A stretch of 52,221 nt of DNA from Candidatus Zipacnadia bacterium (GCA_029821635.1 JALGSW010000041.1:1-52221), one strand, 5' to 3'. Positions 25,693 to 36,488 are shown, counted from the first letter of the stretch. A program made the numbers and translations. Notes: a model not told the origin generated them from the sequence alone.

Positions 25693-25742
25693 CCCCCCTC
25701 TCCCGCTTGAAATCGCGCCAGCGATTTCCAGGGAGAGGGGGG
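25693..25742. repeat. 50-bp palindrome between convergent genes
   Basis: CCCCCCTCTCCC (25693-25704) pairs perfectly with GGGAGAGGGGGG (25731-25742), and GAAATCGC (25709-25716) pairs with GCGATTTC (25721-25728) around a GCCA loop. It lies between the convergent sulfatase and GH42-like genes. It may act as a bidirectional terminator, but its shape and composition also suggest a dispersed palindromic repeat. Confidence 0.7.
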
Positions 25743-25786
25743 ATCGAGGGGGGTGAGGCGCCGTCGGGCCAGGCGCCCCCCCCGTC

Positions 25787-28700
25787 CTACCGCACCTCCA
25801 CCGTCGTCTCGGCCTGCACGCCGGAGGCGGCGTCGTGGGCCACGACGCGCCACGTCCCCGCCGGGTCGCTCAGCGCGAACGGGATCGTCATCTGCCCCGG
25901 CGCACCGAAGCAGTCCACGTTCTGCGAGTACTGCCGGTGCGGCTCGTCCGAGCCGGGCGCGTACACATCCACCCGCACCACGTGGTAGCCACTCGCATTC
26001 GCCCCGACCTGCACCGCGGTGGTCACCTGCGCGTTCGTGCCGCGCTGGGCGGCGGGCGCCTCGACGGTCACGCCGGTCACCTCGTAGGGCAGCAGCGCGT
26101 AGACCAGCGGATTGCCGCGCGAGAGCGTGACGTCCCACTCCTGCACGCGGCCCTCACCCACGCGCTTACCCGCCCGCACGTCGTAGACGATCGCGGGCTC
26201 GGGCAGTCGGATGTGGGCAGGCTGGTCCGCGAGGCCGGGCATGAGGATGTCCTGCTGCACGCACAGGTAGCGCGCCGCGCCGTCACGGAAGCCGAACTGA
26301 TGCGTGGTCAGCGGGCGGCCGCCGTCGCGCAGCGTGATCTCCGCCAGCGGCGCAACGCCCGCGCCGCCGATCATCGCGCTGAGGACTTCGAGGCGCGGGT
26401 TGACGGCCTCCTTGCCGCGCTCGCCCGAGTAGCCGCTCATCGCGAAGTTGAGCGTGTACGCCATCCCCTCGCCGAAGCGGTTGGCGATCAGCACCGGCGC
26501 GCCATCCACCTCCGCCAGCGCGCTTCCGCCGGCGGTCTGCAGGCCCGGCTCGATGACATGCCCCTCGAATGCGCCGAGGTCGAGGGTCACGTCGCCGGTG
26601 GCTGTCGCGAGGGCGCCACTGACACTGATCTCCCCGCTCGCGCTCTCCGCGGCGAAGGCCGTCGGCCCCGCGGGCGAGGTAACGCCGAGCAGATCGTCGA
26701 GCGGCCGGGAGGCGCGCACTGCGCCGTCGCCGGTGAGGATGCCCGCACGGCCGTCCACGATCAGCGTCCCGCCCGCCTGCACGTAGTCGCGCAGCGAGGC
26801 GACCTCGTCGTCGGACAGGCAGGTCGCCAGCGGGAGCGCCAGCACGCGGAAGTCGTCGGGGCTGATGCCCTCGGCGAGCTGGGCCTCGGAGATGTGCTTC
26901 GCGTCGTAGCCAAGGTCGAAGATGGCCTTGAGCAGGTCCTCGTGCTCGCTATTGAAGCCGCGATCACCGGCCCACGGCTGGTTCTGCCCCATACCTCCGA
27001 GGATCGTCGCTGCGAACATGTTGCGCTTGGAGTAGAGGACCGCGATTGGCGAGGCATCGCGCTCGGCATGGACGATCATCCGCCCCGGGCCCGCCGTCGT
27101 CTCGCGCATGGCCTCAAAGAACCACTTCCCGTAGTTGCTCTGCGACAGGTCTGGGTAGAAGGGGACGTAGTCGCAGCCCCATGAGGTCCACCACCACGCG
27201 GAGTTGTCGCCGTTCATCAGGCAGGCCCACGGGAAGGCGTGCCAGCCCGCCTCGACGTCCGCCACGCGGTTGCCCCACTTGCCGGTGAGGGCGTCATCGC
27301 GCTTGAAGTCGGCTACCAGCCGGCCCTGCAGCCAGCGGCTGATGTAGGTCTGATTGAGGTCGCACTCAGCGGTCAGCTTCGTGAAGTCGTAACCCGACTG
27401 CCAGCCGTAGGTGAGGATCCCGTCCCAGCCGACCTTCGCGCCGGGGTCCTGCTCGCGCAGCACGTCGCGGAAGTAGTTGTGCGTGTTCGCGAATGAGTCG
27501 TCGAGGAATATCTTGGCGTCGATCCACGGTGCGAGGCTGCTCGGCGTCGCGTCGTCCTGGAAGCGCGCCACGATCTGCTCCAGTAGCACCGGCTCGATCG
27601 CGTCGAAGCTCGCGTAGTCCGTCTCCCAGACGCGGTTGAGCCCGGCAATCGTCCCGTACTTCGCCTGCAGCCACTCGCGGAATTCGGCGACCGCGGCCGG
27701 ATGGTGCCCCACCTCGCCCGGCCCTCGTGTGAGCATATTCTCATCGCCCAGCGTGTACGCCGCAGGCTGGTAGGGCGCCGCCTGCCGGCCCTGGATCGTC
27801 AGCCAGTCGGCCCACTCACTGAGGTACTGCGGATCGCTCAGCGACGGCCGCCGCACGTTCTCAACCGGGTCCTGGGCGAAGATACGCGTCACGTAGGGCA
27901 CCATGCGCATCCCCGAACGCGCGCGCAGGTCGTACTGCAGCGCGGCCTGCTCGTCGTCAGCGCGCAGCGTGTTGGCCGGGTCGCACATCTCCGTGCCCCA
28001 GTCGTAGCAGAGCCGGTCGGTCTCCAGCAGCAGCGGGGAGGTGCTGATGGTGTTCCACATCAGCGCGGTGAAGTCGTCGTAGGGGTAGGGCACGGTCATC
28101 GTGAAGCGGAGCCGCCCGTAGTCGAGCGTCTCCTCACCCTGAGAGAGCGTGACGTCGAGCAGGTGGCAGACGGTGACCGGCCGCGGCACGTCGAAGGCCG
28201 CCGTGACCTCTCCCCCGCCCGCGGGGACGTCGCTCGTGCCGGTCGCCAGCACGCGGTCGAAGACGTCGCGCAGCTCCCAGGTGAGCGTTGCGCCGTCGAG
28301 CCGTTGGGGCGCATCGACCGTCGCCGAGCACTCGACCCGCCCACCACCGGGCAGATCGATGCGCGGCGGAGCAAGCTCATGCGTGCGCGTTGCAGGGCCT
28401 ACGTTCAGCGCGGCAACGCGCGGGCCGCCCGCCTGCTGCAGCGGCGTGGAAGCCACGCCGACGGTGTTGCCGTCGGCGTCGATCACCAGCAGGTCGGCGG
28501 TGCAGGTGCGGCTTGCCGGCAGCGTCGGCAGCGCGATCGCGTTACCCGCCAGTGGGAGCGGCAGCTCGTTGGTCGCGACGGTGCGGCCGAGGTCGTCCTG
28601 GATGCGCACGCGCAACGAACCGCCCTGCGGCACGCCGTCCACCGTCGCGGGCAGCGAGTTCGCGGTCGGAGCGCCGAAGGTCACGGTTGCGGGCATCGGC

Positions 28701-30312
28701 CGCCCCGCAGCCACCGCGGCGGCACGGGCGCACAGCCCGAGCCAGCGGTCCATCGCCTCGAGGACGCCCTCCGAGCTGGTGTGCAGGGGCATCAGCGAGG
28801 AGTAGTTGCCGAGTTTGCAGTTGAGGCTCACCACGTGGCCCGCGCCGTAGCGCCATGCTTCCACGATCGAGCCAGGGTCGGCGTCCTCGAGGCCCGGCAG
28901 GACGCTCGGATCGAAGCCGGCGACGATCTGCTCCACCAGCTCGGGCGCCTCCCCGGCAAACATCTCAGGAGCCCACTCGCTACGCCAGCTCGGGGAGCCC
29001 ACGATCAGCAGGCCGGCACCCGCCTCGACGCTCTCGGCGATTGCCGTCCGAGCCACGGCGGGCACGCCAATGGAATCAACCCCGGCCACGACATAGAGTT
29101 CTTTGTCCCTGTCAGAGGCGAGTTGTGCGGCGCGGCGCGCGGCCACGCCGAAGGGGATCGTCCCCACGCCGGTCGCGCTGGAGTAGGGCCAGCCACGCGG
29201 ATAGGAGAGCTTGTCCTCGTCATCCCAGTACAGGTGCTCGACATCCATCTCCAGCCGCCGCGCAAGCTCCATCGCTTCCCACGCCTCCCAGCGGCGCGCG
29301 AAGACGGCCGTGTTGATCGGATCGCCGGGAATCTGCGCCGCCCATGCGAAGTCCAGCGGCTCGGGGTTCGGCCGCCATAGCTCCTCGGGCCGGTCGAACA
29401 GCTCCTGCCCGGCCGACATGATCTCCGCGACACGCGCCTCGTCGACCGGCATCTCGCCGAGCGGCGCATCGAGGTCGCCGGCGGCTATCTGCTCCAACGC
29501 CGCGGCTTCGAGGTCGCCCAGCCCGCCGAAGTACGCACGCGTCTGTTCGTAGTCGTCCATCGTGGGGAAGTCGTAGAGCCCGAGGGCGAAGCGGCGAACT
29601 CCGGGCTTCAGCTCGAGCGTGGTGACGATCCCGTAGGCGCCAACAGGCACTTCGACGGAGGCGAAGGCGTCGGGGGTGCCAACGATCATCCCGCCGGAGC
29701 CGTCACCGGGCCGGCTGGTGTCCTCGTAGAGGAGCCAGTGCTCCTGCTCGAGGTCGAGGAGGACCGTATCCCCCGGCCGCCGGGTGCCCAGCGCGGTCGT
29801 AACGGCACGCTCGCGCGGCTCCGGGAAGAACGCGGGGTAGCAGACGAACTTCAGGAAGCTGCGCTCGACCGGCTGCTTCGGCTCATACTCGCCGAACATC
29901 AGCAGCTTGTCGCTGCCGGTGACCATCGCGAAGCGGATCGTGACCGAGGCGTTGGGCATCTCCCACGAGTACTCGACCATCCCGCTCTGCCCCGACTCGT
30001 GCACTATCCGCACCTGCGCGGGGCGCGTGTGAATGCTTTCGTCGTCAAGCTGCCAGTTGAAGAACCCCTGGTAGTACCAGTTGGGCTGCGAGGGTGCGCT
30101 CATGCCCAGCGGCACGTAGCCCTGCGTCCAGCCCCACGAACCGCTCTGGATCTCCGTCCCGTCCGCCGAATGCACCGCGCTATAGCTCAACTCGTAGTTC
30201 GCCACCGCGTTCGCCAGGGCGGGTTGCTCAGGTTGACGTCGACGGCCGCCAGGGCCGGGATTGTCATCAGGACGGCGGCGATTGCTACGGGCAGTACGCT
30301 TCGCAGACGCAT
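25787..30312 (-). CDS. Secreted GH42-like glycosidase with frameshift between signal peptide and body
   Basis: The body, about 1479 residues from near 30223 down to 25787, is a multidomain GH42-like protein. The barrel has AAYTLGDENMLTRG with a candidate acid/base Glu (codon 27742-27740), FREWLQAKYGTIAGLNRVWE and AWWWTSWG, then an amidotransferase-like region (DDEVASLRDYVQAGGTLIVDG) and a C-terminal beta-domain. It is a diverged paralogue of the 12901 gene; the GFEG of that gene reads GWDG here. A good ribosome binding site (GGGAGG) and ATG at 30312 start a leader, MRLRSVLPVAIAAVLMTIPA, but that frame stops at 30189-30187 after 41 codons. The body is in the -1 frame from about 30226 on (PALANAVANYELSY). 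One missing base near CAACCCGCCC would explain it. A sequencing error or a recent mutation is the likely cause. Confidence 0.75.
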
Positions 30313-30510
30313 CTCGGGGCCTCCCACACAACGGGTGTGCTGAACGGTAAGGCGTGCTCCGCAATATCTCTGAGTGTGCAGTTTCCCCGCGCGGGGGACG
30401 TTTCCCTGCAGGACCGGGAGCTGACGACGAGGAAGAGCGCAAAACGTGCGACCAGCCCGCGCCGTCCGTGACTATGCGAGACCGATCCGCGATCCGCCCT
30501 GGAGGCCATC

Positions 30511-33500
30511 ATGCTGCGAATCCGCCACGCCCTGATCGTGCTGAGCGTCGCCATCATCGCCTGCTGCGCCTGTGCGCAGGGCGCCAACGCGCAGATCGAG
30601 CCAGAGCTGCTCTTCCGCGCGAGCTTCGACCGCCTGACCGCCAACGCCGACTTCGCCGGCGGCAGCCCGGAGGCGACGCTCACTGAAAGCCTGGAACTGC
30701 GCGCCCGGCCCGGCGTCGTCGGCCACGCGCTCGTGCTCGATGCCGATGAGGAGACCTGCGCCTACCCGGTGGACGGCAACCTCGACATGAGCACCGGGAC
30801 CGTCTCGTTCTGGGTCAAGCCCGCGAACTGGACCGGCGCGGATGAGCGCTATGAGATGTTCTGGCGCGTGGCGAAACAGGGCTTCGTGTTCTACGCGGAC
30901 AAGGACGCCAAGCAGGACACCGTCCGCTTCTACTGCGCGTTCGGCAGGCGCGGGGAGCCTGGTTTCCATCAGCACTTCGTCCTCGGCAGAGCCCAGTGGG
31001 ACACCGAGACCTGGCACCGTATCGATGCCACGTGGGACGCGACGCATATGGGGCTCTATGTGGACGGCAAGTTCGCGAACCGCATCGAGCTGCCGAACGT
31101 GGCGATGCCGTCGATGGAGGGCGCGCGCTTCTACCTCGTCCCGATCACGCGGGACAACCCGCCCTCACACCTTGCGGCCGATCGCACCTACATCGATGAG
31201 GTGGAGATCCACCGCGGCGTGCTGACCGATCAGCAGATCTTCGCCGCCTACACCGCCCAGCACGCCGCGATGGCGGGCGATGTGCCGCCTCCGATGCTGA
31301 GCGTCCCGCGGCTCTCCGGCGCCGTCACGATCGACGGCTCGCTCGACGAAGCCGCCTGGGCAAACGCGGGCCGCGTGCCGATCCTCACCGACATCCGCTC
31401 GACCTTCCCACACTCGCGCCAGGCGCACGCGGCGCTGTGCTGGGATGACGCGAACCTCTACATAGGCCTGCAGTCCGACCGCCGGCCCGGAGCGCTGAGG
31501 GCCGAAGCTACTGAGCGTGACGGCGCCGTGTGGGAGGACGACGCGTTCGAGGTCTTCCTCTCGCCGGGCGAGGAGCCGCGCACAGACTTCGCGCACTTCA
31601 TCTTCAACGCCGCGGGCACGATCTTCGACTCCGTCGGCCCGGCGAAGGACTTCAACGCCAACGTGCGCATCGCCACCTCGCAGAGCGCGAATGCATGGAC
31701 CGCGGAGGTCGCGATCCCCTTCGCCGACCTCGGCCTCGACGCCCCTGCCGAGGGTGCGATCCTGCGCGCCAACCTCTGCCGCGACTGGCCGCAGGAGCCG
31801 CCCGCCAGGCCGACCTACACCGACTGGGCCTACACCGGCCCGAGCTTCACGGACAACCCCGAGCGCTTCGGGCGCCTCGTGCTGGGCGGCGAGGGCCCCG
31901 GCGCGCGCATCGAGGTCGGGCCGGGCCTGAGCTCCGGCACGCTGTCGGTGACCTCCGGCGCAGCGCCCGGCGCCACGCTGAACGTCTCCGTCACCGCCGA
32001 CCAGGTGCAGGTCTTCGGTGAGACGGCCGCGCTCGACGCCCCGCGCACGATCGCCGCCCCGCTGCGCGACGTCAGCAACGGCGTGCTCGTGGCGACCGTC
32101 ACCTCGGCGGACGGCACCGCGCTCGCCGACTACCGCACGCGCTTCATGGTGCGCGAGCCGATCGCGGTGGACTACCTGCCGCGCGTGGCGGAGGAGATGC
32201 TGGGGTTGCAGGTCGACCTGCGCAACCTCGAGGACGCGTGGAAGACGGCCGTCAAGGCGGGCGGCGCGACGCTGCAGGTGGACGTCGCCGGGCCCGGCGG
32301 CTACGCCACGAGCGATCGCTGGCCGGTCGAGGGCCTCGGCCTGAGCGCGGAGATGCCGCTTGAGTTCCGCGACGGGACGTACGAGTTCACCTGGGCGCTG
32401 AGCGCGACGGGCATGCCCGAGCCGCTGGTCGCCACCACGCAGATGGAGAAGCCTCCCACGCCCTGGATGGGCGCGGAGGTGGGAGTGAGCGACGAGGTGC
32501 TCGAGCCGTGGACGGCGCTTGAGTACGAGGGGGCCAGCACCGTCCGCTGCTGGAACCGCGAGTACGACTTCGACGGGCCGCTCCCGAGTGCGATCAGCGC
32601 GGCAGGCGAGCCGATCCTGCGCGGGCCGATCACGCTGACGCTGCGCACCGCGGCCGGCGAAGGTGCGCTGCATGAGACCTCACGCGAGGTGGTGGCGCAG
32701 GCGGACAGCCGTGCGGAGTTCCGCGGCGAGGGCGCTTTCGGCGAACTCGGCGTGCCGGTGAGCTGGGAGAGCTGGATGGACTACGACGGCCTCGCGTGGA
32801 CGAGCTTCACGATCGACGTGCCCGAGGGCGGGCTGGCGGTCGAGGAGCTGACGATGCGCATCCCGCTGCGTCCGGAGATCGTGGAATACATCCGCGGCGA
32901 GCGCAAGTCGCCCAACCGCACCCAGTGGGACGGGGCGCTGTGGGAGAGCCACTTCCAGCCCTACATCTGGGTGCACGATGAGACCGAGGGCTTCTGCTAC
33001 ATCACCCAGCAGGAGGCGAACTGGGTCTACCCGCAGGATCAGCCCGCCGTGCGCGTGATCGGCGGCGACGACGCCGCGATCGAGCTGCACATCATCGCCC
33101 AGCCGGTGACGGCCGGCGAGCCGCTCACCTATCAGTTCGGCTTCCAGGCGACGCCGATCAAGCCGCTGGTGGAGGACTGGCGCGCGTGGAACTGGGGCAC
33201 CTACCAGCCGATCGAGCGGCAGACCGCGCACGTCTACATGAGCGCCGACGCGGCGTGGGCCGGGCTCTGGGCACCCGGCAACCTGGAGCAGCTCGCGAAG
33301 CACGAGACCGAGCGCGATGAGCTGGGCATCCGCACCTTCTACTACGGGACGACCTCGTGCACGCCCAACAACAACCCGACGTATGACCTCTTCAGCAGCC
33401 TCTGGTACTGCTCCTACCCGGCGCAGTACGGCCCCTACGACGGCAAGCGCAACTCGCCGCTGTGGCGCGATCCGACGCCCGACTACTATCAGATGCCCGT

Positions 33501-34398
33501 CTGCAACGGCTGCACGTCGCTGGGCGACTACCAGGTCTGGACGATGCAGGAGCTGCTCGATCAGGTCGGGCCCGAGGGCATCTACACCGACTGTGACAGC
33601 ATGTGGCCGTGCGAGAACGCAAGCCACGGGCATGGCTTCACCGATCAATTCGGCAAGTCCGGCGTCACCTACCCGGTACTGGAGCACCGCGCGCTCTCCA
33701 AGCGCATCGCCACGGTCGTCCGCCACACGCGCGGAGAGGGCGGCCAGCGCGGCTACTGGATGACGCACACGCACTCGAAGCTCACCGTGCCGATCCACGG
33801 CTTCGCCGACTTCTTCTACCCCGGCGAGCAGTACACGCACAACCTCTACAACAACGACTGGTTCTACGTCGATGACCTCGACCCGACTGCGTGGCGCGCG
33901 GAGCTGTCGAGCTACCCGTCCGGGGTCGCGCACATCTTCCTGCCCGAGTTCGTGCGCGGCAGCAAGCGTGCGGAGGACCGCGACCGCCCGGAGCTGGCCG
34001 AGAGCCTCTTCGCGATGTGCGCTACGAGCGACGTCAACTGCTCGGCGGCCTACCTCGAGCGCGGCGCCGTGGCCGAGCACTGGGCGGTGCGTGAGGCCGC
34101 CGGCATCGCGGATGCGGAGTTCGTGGGCTACTGGCGCGAGGACTGCCCGGTCGAGGCGCTGACCGAGCGCGCGCTGGCGTCGGCCTACCTGCGCGATGAC
34201 ACCGTAGTCATCGCCATCACCAACCGCCTGCCCGACGCGGCGGACGTGAGCGTGCGCATCGACGTGCAGGCGCTCCGGCTCACCGCCGGCGCGACCGCAA
34301 CCGACCTGCGCACCGACCGGCAGCTCCCGATCGAGGACGGCGTCGTGACCGTGCCGGTGGGCGCGCGGAATTACACCTACCTGAAGATCGGGCGGTGA
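30511..34398 (+). CDS. Secreted LamG / CBM9 / DUF6067-like glycosidase
   Basis: A 1295-residue protein with a signal peptide (MLRIRHALIVLSVAIIACCACAQ). Residues 30-245 form a LamG/concanavalin-type sandwich (GTVSFWVKPANWTG, WHRIDATWDATHMGLYVDGK). Residues 265-465 form a CBM9-like domain (GAVTIDGSLDEAAW, WEDDAFEVFLSPGEE). The C-terminal half, about 660-1295, is a DUF6067/GH123-type module with EGIYTDCDSMWPCENASHGH (Asp1027, Asp1029) and WMTHTHSKLTVPI. Known GH123 enzymes release N-acetylgalactosamine; whether this one does is inference. GGAGG lies five bases before the ATG. It is divergent from the GH42-like gene with 198 bases between their starts, so joint control is plausible. A shorter paralogue on the minus strand (39309-42332) has lost the Asp motif. 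Confidence 0.78.
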   Translation: MLRIRHALIVLSVAIIACCACAQGANAQIEPELLFRASFDRLTANADFAGGSPEATLTESLELRARPGVVGHALVLDADEETCAYPVDGNLDMSTGTVSFWVKPANWTGADERYEMFWRVAKQGFVFYADKDAKQDTVRFYCAFGRRGEPGFHQHFVLGRAQWDTETWHRIDATWDATHMGLYVDGKFANRIELPNVAMPSMEGARFYLVPITRDNPPSHLAADRTYIDEVEIHRGVLTDQQIFAAYTAQHAAMAGDVPPPMLSVPRLSGAVTIDGSLDEAAWANAGRVPILTDIRSTFPHSRQAHAALCWDDANLYIGLQSDRRPGALRAEATERDGAVWEDDAFEVFLSPGEEPRTDFAHFIFNAAGTIFDSVGPAKDFNANVRIATSQSANAWTAEVAIPFADLGLDAPAEGAILRANLCRDWPQEPPARPTYTDWAYTGPSFTDNPERFGRLVLGGEGPGARIEVGPGLSSGTLSVTSGAAPGATLNVSVTADQVQVFGETAALDAPRTIAAPLRDVSNGVLVATVTSADGTALADYRTRFMVREPIAVDYLPRVAEEMLGLQVDLRNLEDAWKTAVKAGGATLQVDVAGPGGYATSDRWPVEGLGLSAEMPLEFRDGTYEFTWALSATGMPEPLVATTQMEKPPTPWMGAEVGVSDEVLEPWTALEYEGASTVRCWNREYDFDGPLPSAISAAGEPILRGPITLTLRTAAGEGALHETSREVVAQADSRAEFRGEGAFGELGVPVSWESWMDYDGLAWTSFTIDVPEGGLAVEELTMRIPLRPEIVEYIRGERKSPNRTQWDGALWESHFQPYIWVHDETEGFCYITQQEANWVYPQDQPAVRVIGGDDAAIELHIIAQPVTAGEPLTYQFGFQATPIKPLVEDWRAWNWGTYQPIERQTAHVYMSADAAWAGLWAPGNLEQLAKHETERDELGIRTFYYGTTSCTPNNNPTYDLFSSLWYCSYPAQYGPYDGKRNSPLWRDPTPDYYQMPVCNGCTSLGDYQVWTMQELLDQVGPEGIYTDCDSMWPCENASHGHGFTDQFGKSGVTYPVLEHRALSKRIATVVRHTRGEGGQRGYWMTHTHSKLTVPIHGFADFFYPGEQYTHNLYNNDWFYVDDLDPTAWRAELSSYPSGVAHIFLPEFVRGSKRAEDRDRPELAESLFAMCATSDVNCSAAYLERGAVAEHWAVREAAGIADAEFVGYWREDCPVEALTERALASAYLRDDTVVIAITNRLPDAADVSVRIDVQALRLTAGATATDLRTDRQLPIEDGVVTVPVGARNYTYLKIGR

Positions 34399-34503
34399 CA
34401 GCCAGGAGGAGGGTGAAGAGCCGGCCGCCGCCTGTAACCGTCTGCGCATCTCCCGCGAAGCACTATGCAGAGGCATGAGACACAGAAGCGGGAGGGTACC
34501 ATC

Positions 34504-35508
34504 ATGCGGAGGCAATGGACCGGTGCAGCCGCCGCGCTGCTGCTCGCAATCACGATCGCGACGGTGACGGCCCAGGACGGTGGTCCGCTGCTGAGACTGC
34601 CGACCATAGCGGTCATGCCCTTCGATGACGCCGTCATCGCCGGAGACTGCGGCTGGACGTGGAACTCCCGCAGTTGGAGCCCCGGGGCCGGCGTCGCCGA
34701 CCTCATCGCGACGGAACTGGCCTGCGAGGCCGACCGCTGGCGCACCTTCCGCGTGGTGGAGCGCGAGCGGCTGATGGAAGTGCTGGCCGAGCAGGACCTC
34801 GGCGCAGGCGGTCGACTCGACCCGGCGACTGCCGCGGGCATCGGCCGCATCCTCGGCGCCGACCTGCTGCTGATGGGCGCGGTCACGCGCTTCGACGTGC
34901 GCAGCGACTACATCGGCCTGCCATGGCGCGCGGGCTTCGACGCCGAGCGCCACCTCGCCACTGTGGCCTTCGACGGCCGGCTCGTGGACAGCACAACCGC
35001 CGCAATCGTCGCTCAGGGACGCGGCCAGGGCAACGAGACGCGCTACGGCGCGACGATCCGGCGAGGCAGTCTTGCCGGCCTCGACTTCGGCAGCACGCAG
35101 TTCGGCGACTCGATCCTCGGCGCCGCCGCACGCAAAGCCGCACGGTCGCTCGCACGCGGGATCAGCGGGGACGTGGATCAGATGGTCGGCCCGGCCGGCG
35201 AGTGGCTCGCCGAGGCCGACGCGCTCGTGGTCTACTGCGAGGCCCGCGACGGCGGGTGGTGGCCGATGATCAACCGCGGCGGGCGCGATGGCGTGCGCGC
35301 CGGCGACCGCCTCGCCATCAGGCGCAAGGTGCGGGACATCCACGACCCTCTCACCGGCGAACTGCTCAAGACGATCTGGCACGAACTCGGCGTGATGACC
35401 GTGCGCGAGGTGGAGGACAAGATCGCATCGGGGCCGCTCGCCTGCCCGCCGGACGGAGGCATTCGACCGGAAGTGGGCGACGTCGCGGTCATCGTGAAGC
35501 GCAACTGA
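34504..35508 (+). CDS. CsgG/HfaB-family lipid-less secreted protein
   Basis: A 334-residue exported protein with leader MRRQWTGAAAALLLAITIAT. Its core, residues 30-230, matches the CsgG family: LPTIAVMPFDDAVI, GVADLIATELAC, FRVVERERLMEVLAEQDLG, DPATAAGIGRILGADLLLMGAV. CsgG itself is an outer-membrane lipoprotein channel, but here there is no lipobox Cys after the leader and the curli partners CsgA, B, E and F are absent. The segment VYCEARDGGWWPMINRGGRDGVRAGDRLAI (about 240-270) looks like the C-terminal domain found in many CsgG-like envelope proteins. GGAGGG at 34491-34496 sets the start at ATG 34504. It follows the DUF6067-like gene by 105 bases and is convergent with the metallophosphoesterase operon. 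A general envelope role is the most I can support. Confidence 0.72.
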   Translation: MRRQWTGAAAALLLAITIATVTAQDGGPLLRLPTIAVMPFDDAVIAGDCGWTWNSRSWSPGAGVADLIATELACEADRWRTFRVVERERLMEVLAEQDLGAGGRLDPATAAGIGRILGADLLLMGAVTRFDVRSDYIGLPWRAGFDAERHLATVAFDGRLVDSTTAAIVAQGRGQGNETRYGATIRRGSLAGLDFGSTQFGDSILGAAARKAARSLARGISGDVDQMVGPAGEWLAEADALVVYCEARDGGWWPMINRGGRDGVRAGDRLAIRRKVRDIHDPLTGELLKTIWHELGVMTVREVEDKIASGPLACPPDGGIRPEVGDVAVIVKRN

Positions 35509-35561
35509 CGGGGCGTTCGACGGCATGTGTCGTGGAGGGCATGACCGAGGGGGCGGGCGCG

Positions 35562-36488
35562 TCAGCCCGTCAGCGTCAGCAGCAGCGGCATGTCGTCGCC
35601 ACCGGTGACGGCGGCGTCGGCGGTGACCACACCGCGGACCTCGCGGACCTCCTGCCGGTGACGATGGCCGTAGATCACCAGCTCGAGGCCCTCCGCCTCC
35701 AGCAGCGCCTCCCCCAGCAGCGGGCTGCCAAGGAACGCCTTCGCGTACGCGTGGCGGGGGCTCTGCAGATGGTAGTCCGCCAGCTCGGCGAAGGGCACGA
35801 AGTGCGTCACGCCCACGACCCGGCTGCAGCGCCCGGCGACCTCGCCGATCTGCGCACGGATGTGCTGCGCCATCGCCGCGGCCACTTCCGCCGCCGGCTG
35901 CTCCCAGTCGAGGTGCAACGGGTCGCTCCACACGGCCACCTGCGGCGGGTCGTCGTCGGCCTGCCAGACGAGGCCGTTCGCGGCGTACTCCTCCGGGCCA
36001 AGCCCCTCCCAGCCCGTCTCCGCGGCCCCCGGCACCGCGCTGAAGCCCATCTTCCCGCCCTCACGCAGCGACACGTTGATCGGCGTCACCGTCAGGTCGC
36101 CCTCAGGCGCCTCGCGCTGGCGCATCTCATAGTCATACCAGCCCATCGCACCGACGAAGGCCGTCTCGCCGACGATCACCGGCCCGCGGTCGAGGCAGTG
36201 GAAGCCGTGCTCGGCGGCCACGGCCGGGATCGCTTCCTCGTAGATCCGCCGCGTCTCAAAGGGAGTCGCGTCCTGCCAGAGGTCGTGATTGCCCGGCACC
36301 ATCAGCCGCGTCCCGCCCACGCCCTCGAAGAGCGCGAGCGCCTCGCCGGCTTGCTCGACGCCGTCCCCGCAGTCACCCGCGATCACAAGCACGTCCGCCT
36401 CGGCGGCGCGCACGGCGCGTGCGATCGCCGCCACCCTCGGGCGGCGCTTCTCGTCACAATGCAGGTCGGCGACCGCGACGATCCTCAT
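35562..36488 (-). CDS. Calcineurin-like metallophosphoesterase
   Basis: A 308-residue metallophosphoesterase with the full set of metal-binding motifs: VADLHCD (Asp8, His10), AGDCGDG, VPGNHDLW, VGVTHFVPF and IYGHRHRQE. It has no leader, so it is cytoplasmic, and it hydrolyses a phosphoester that cannot be named. The ATG at 36488 overlaps the stop of the upstream secreted-protein gene in the four-base ATGA, which points to translational coupling. The upstream in-frame residues (to 36746) would run through the previous gene and are not part of this protein. It is the last gene of a minus-strand operon of three (38168 to 35562). Confidence 0.88.
   Translation of the reverse strand: MRIVAVADLHCDEKRRPRVAAIARAVRAAEADVLVIAGDCGDGVEQAGEALALFEGVGGTRLMVPGNHDLWQDATPFETRRIYEEAIPAVAAEHGFHCLDRGPVIVGETAFVGAMGWYDYEMRQREAPEGDLTVTPINVSLREGGKMGFSAVPGAAETGWEGLGPEEYAANGLVWQADDDPPQVAVWSDPLHLDWEQPAAEVAAAMAQHIRAQIGEVAGRCSRVVGVTHFVPFAELADYHLQSPRHAYAKAFLGSPLLGEALLEAEGLELVIYGHRHRQEVREVRGVVTADAAVTGGDDMPLLLTLTG

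Noticed and set aside
30215..30235. Programmed -1 frameshift in the second GH42-like gene
   Set aside because: No X-XXY-YYZ slippery heptamer or downstream pseudoknot is visible, and joining a signal peptide by frameshift has no clear purpose. A missing base is simpler.
32680..35931. 1083-codon minus-strand open frame over the DUF6067-like and CsgG-like genes
   Set aside because: Low-complexity Arg/Ala/Val composition and no domain; both overlapped genes have leaders, ribosome binding sites and family motifs. Similar antisense frames at 3465-5747, 12826-15273 and 27701-29380 were rejected for the same reason.
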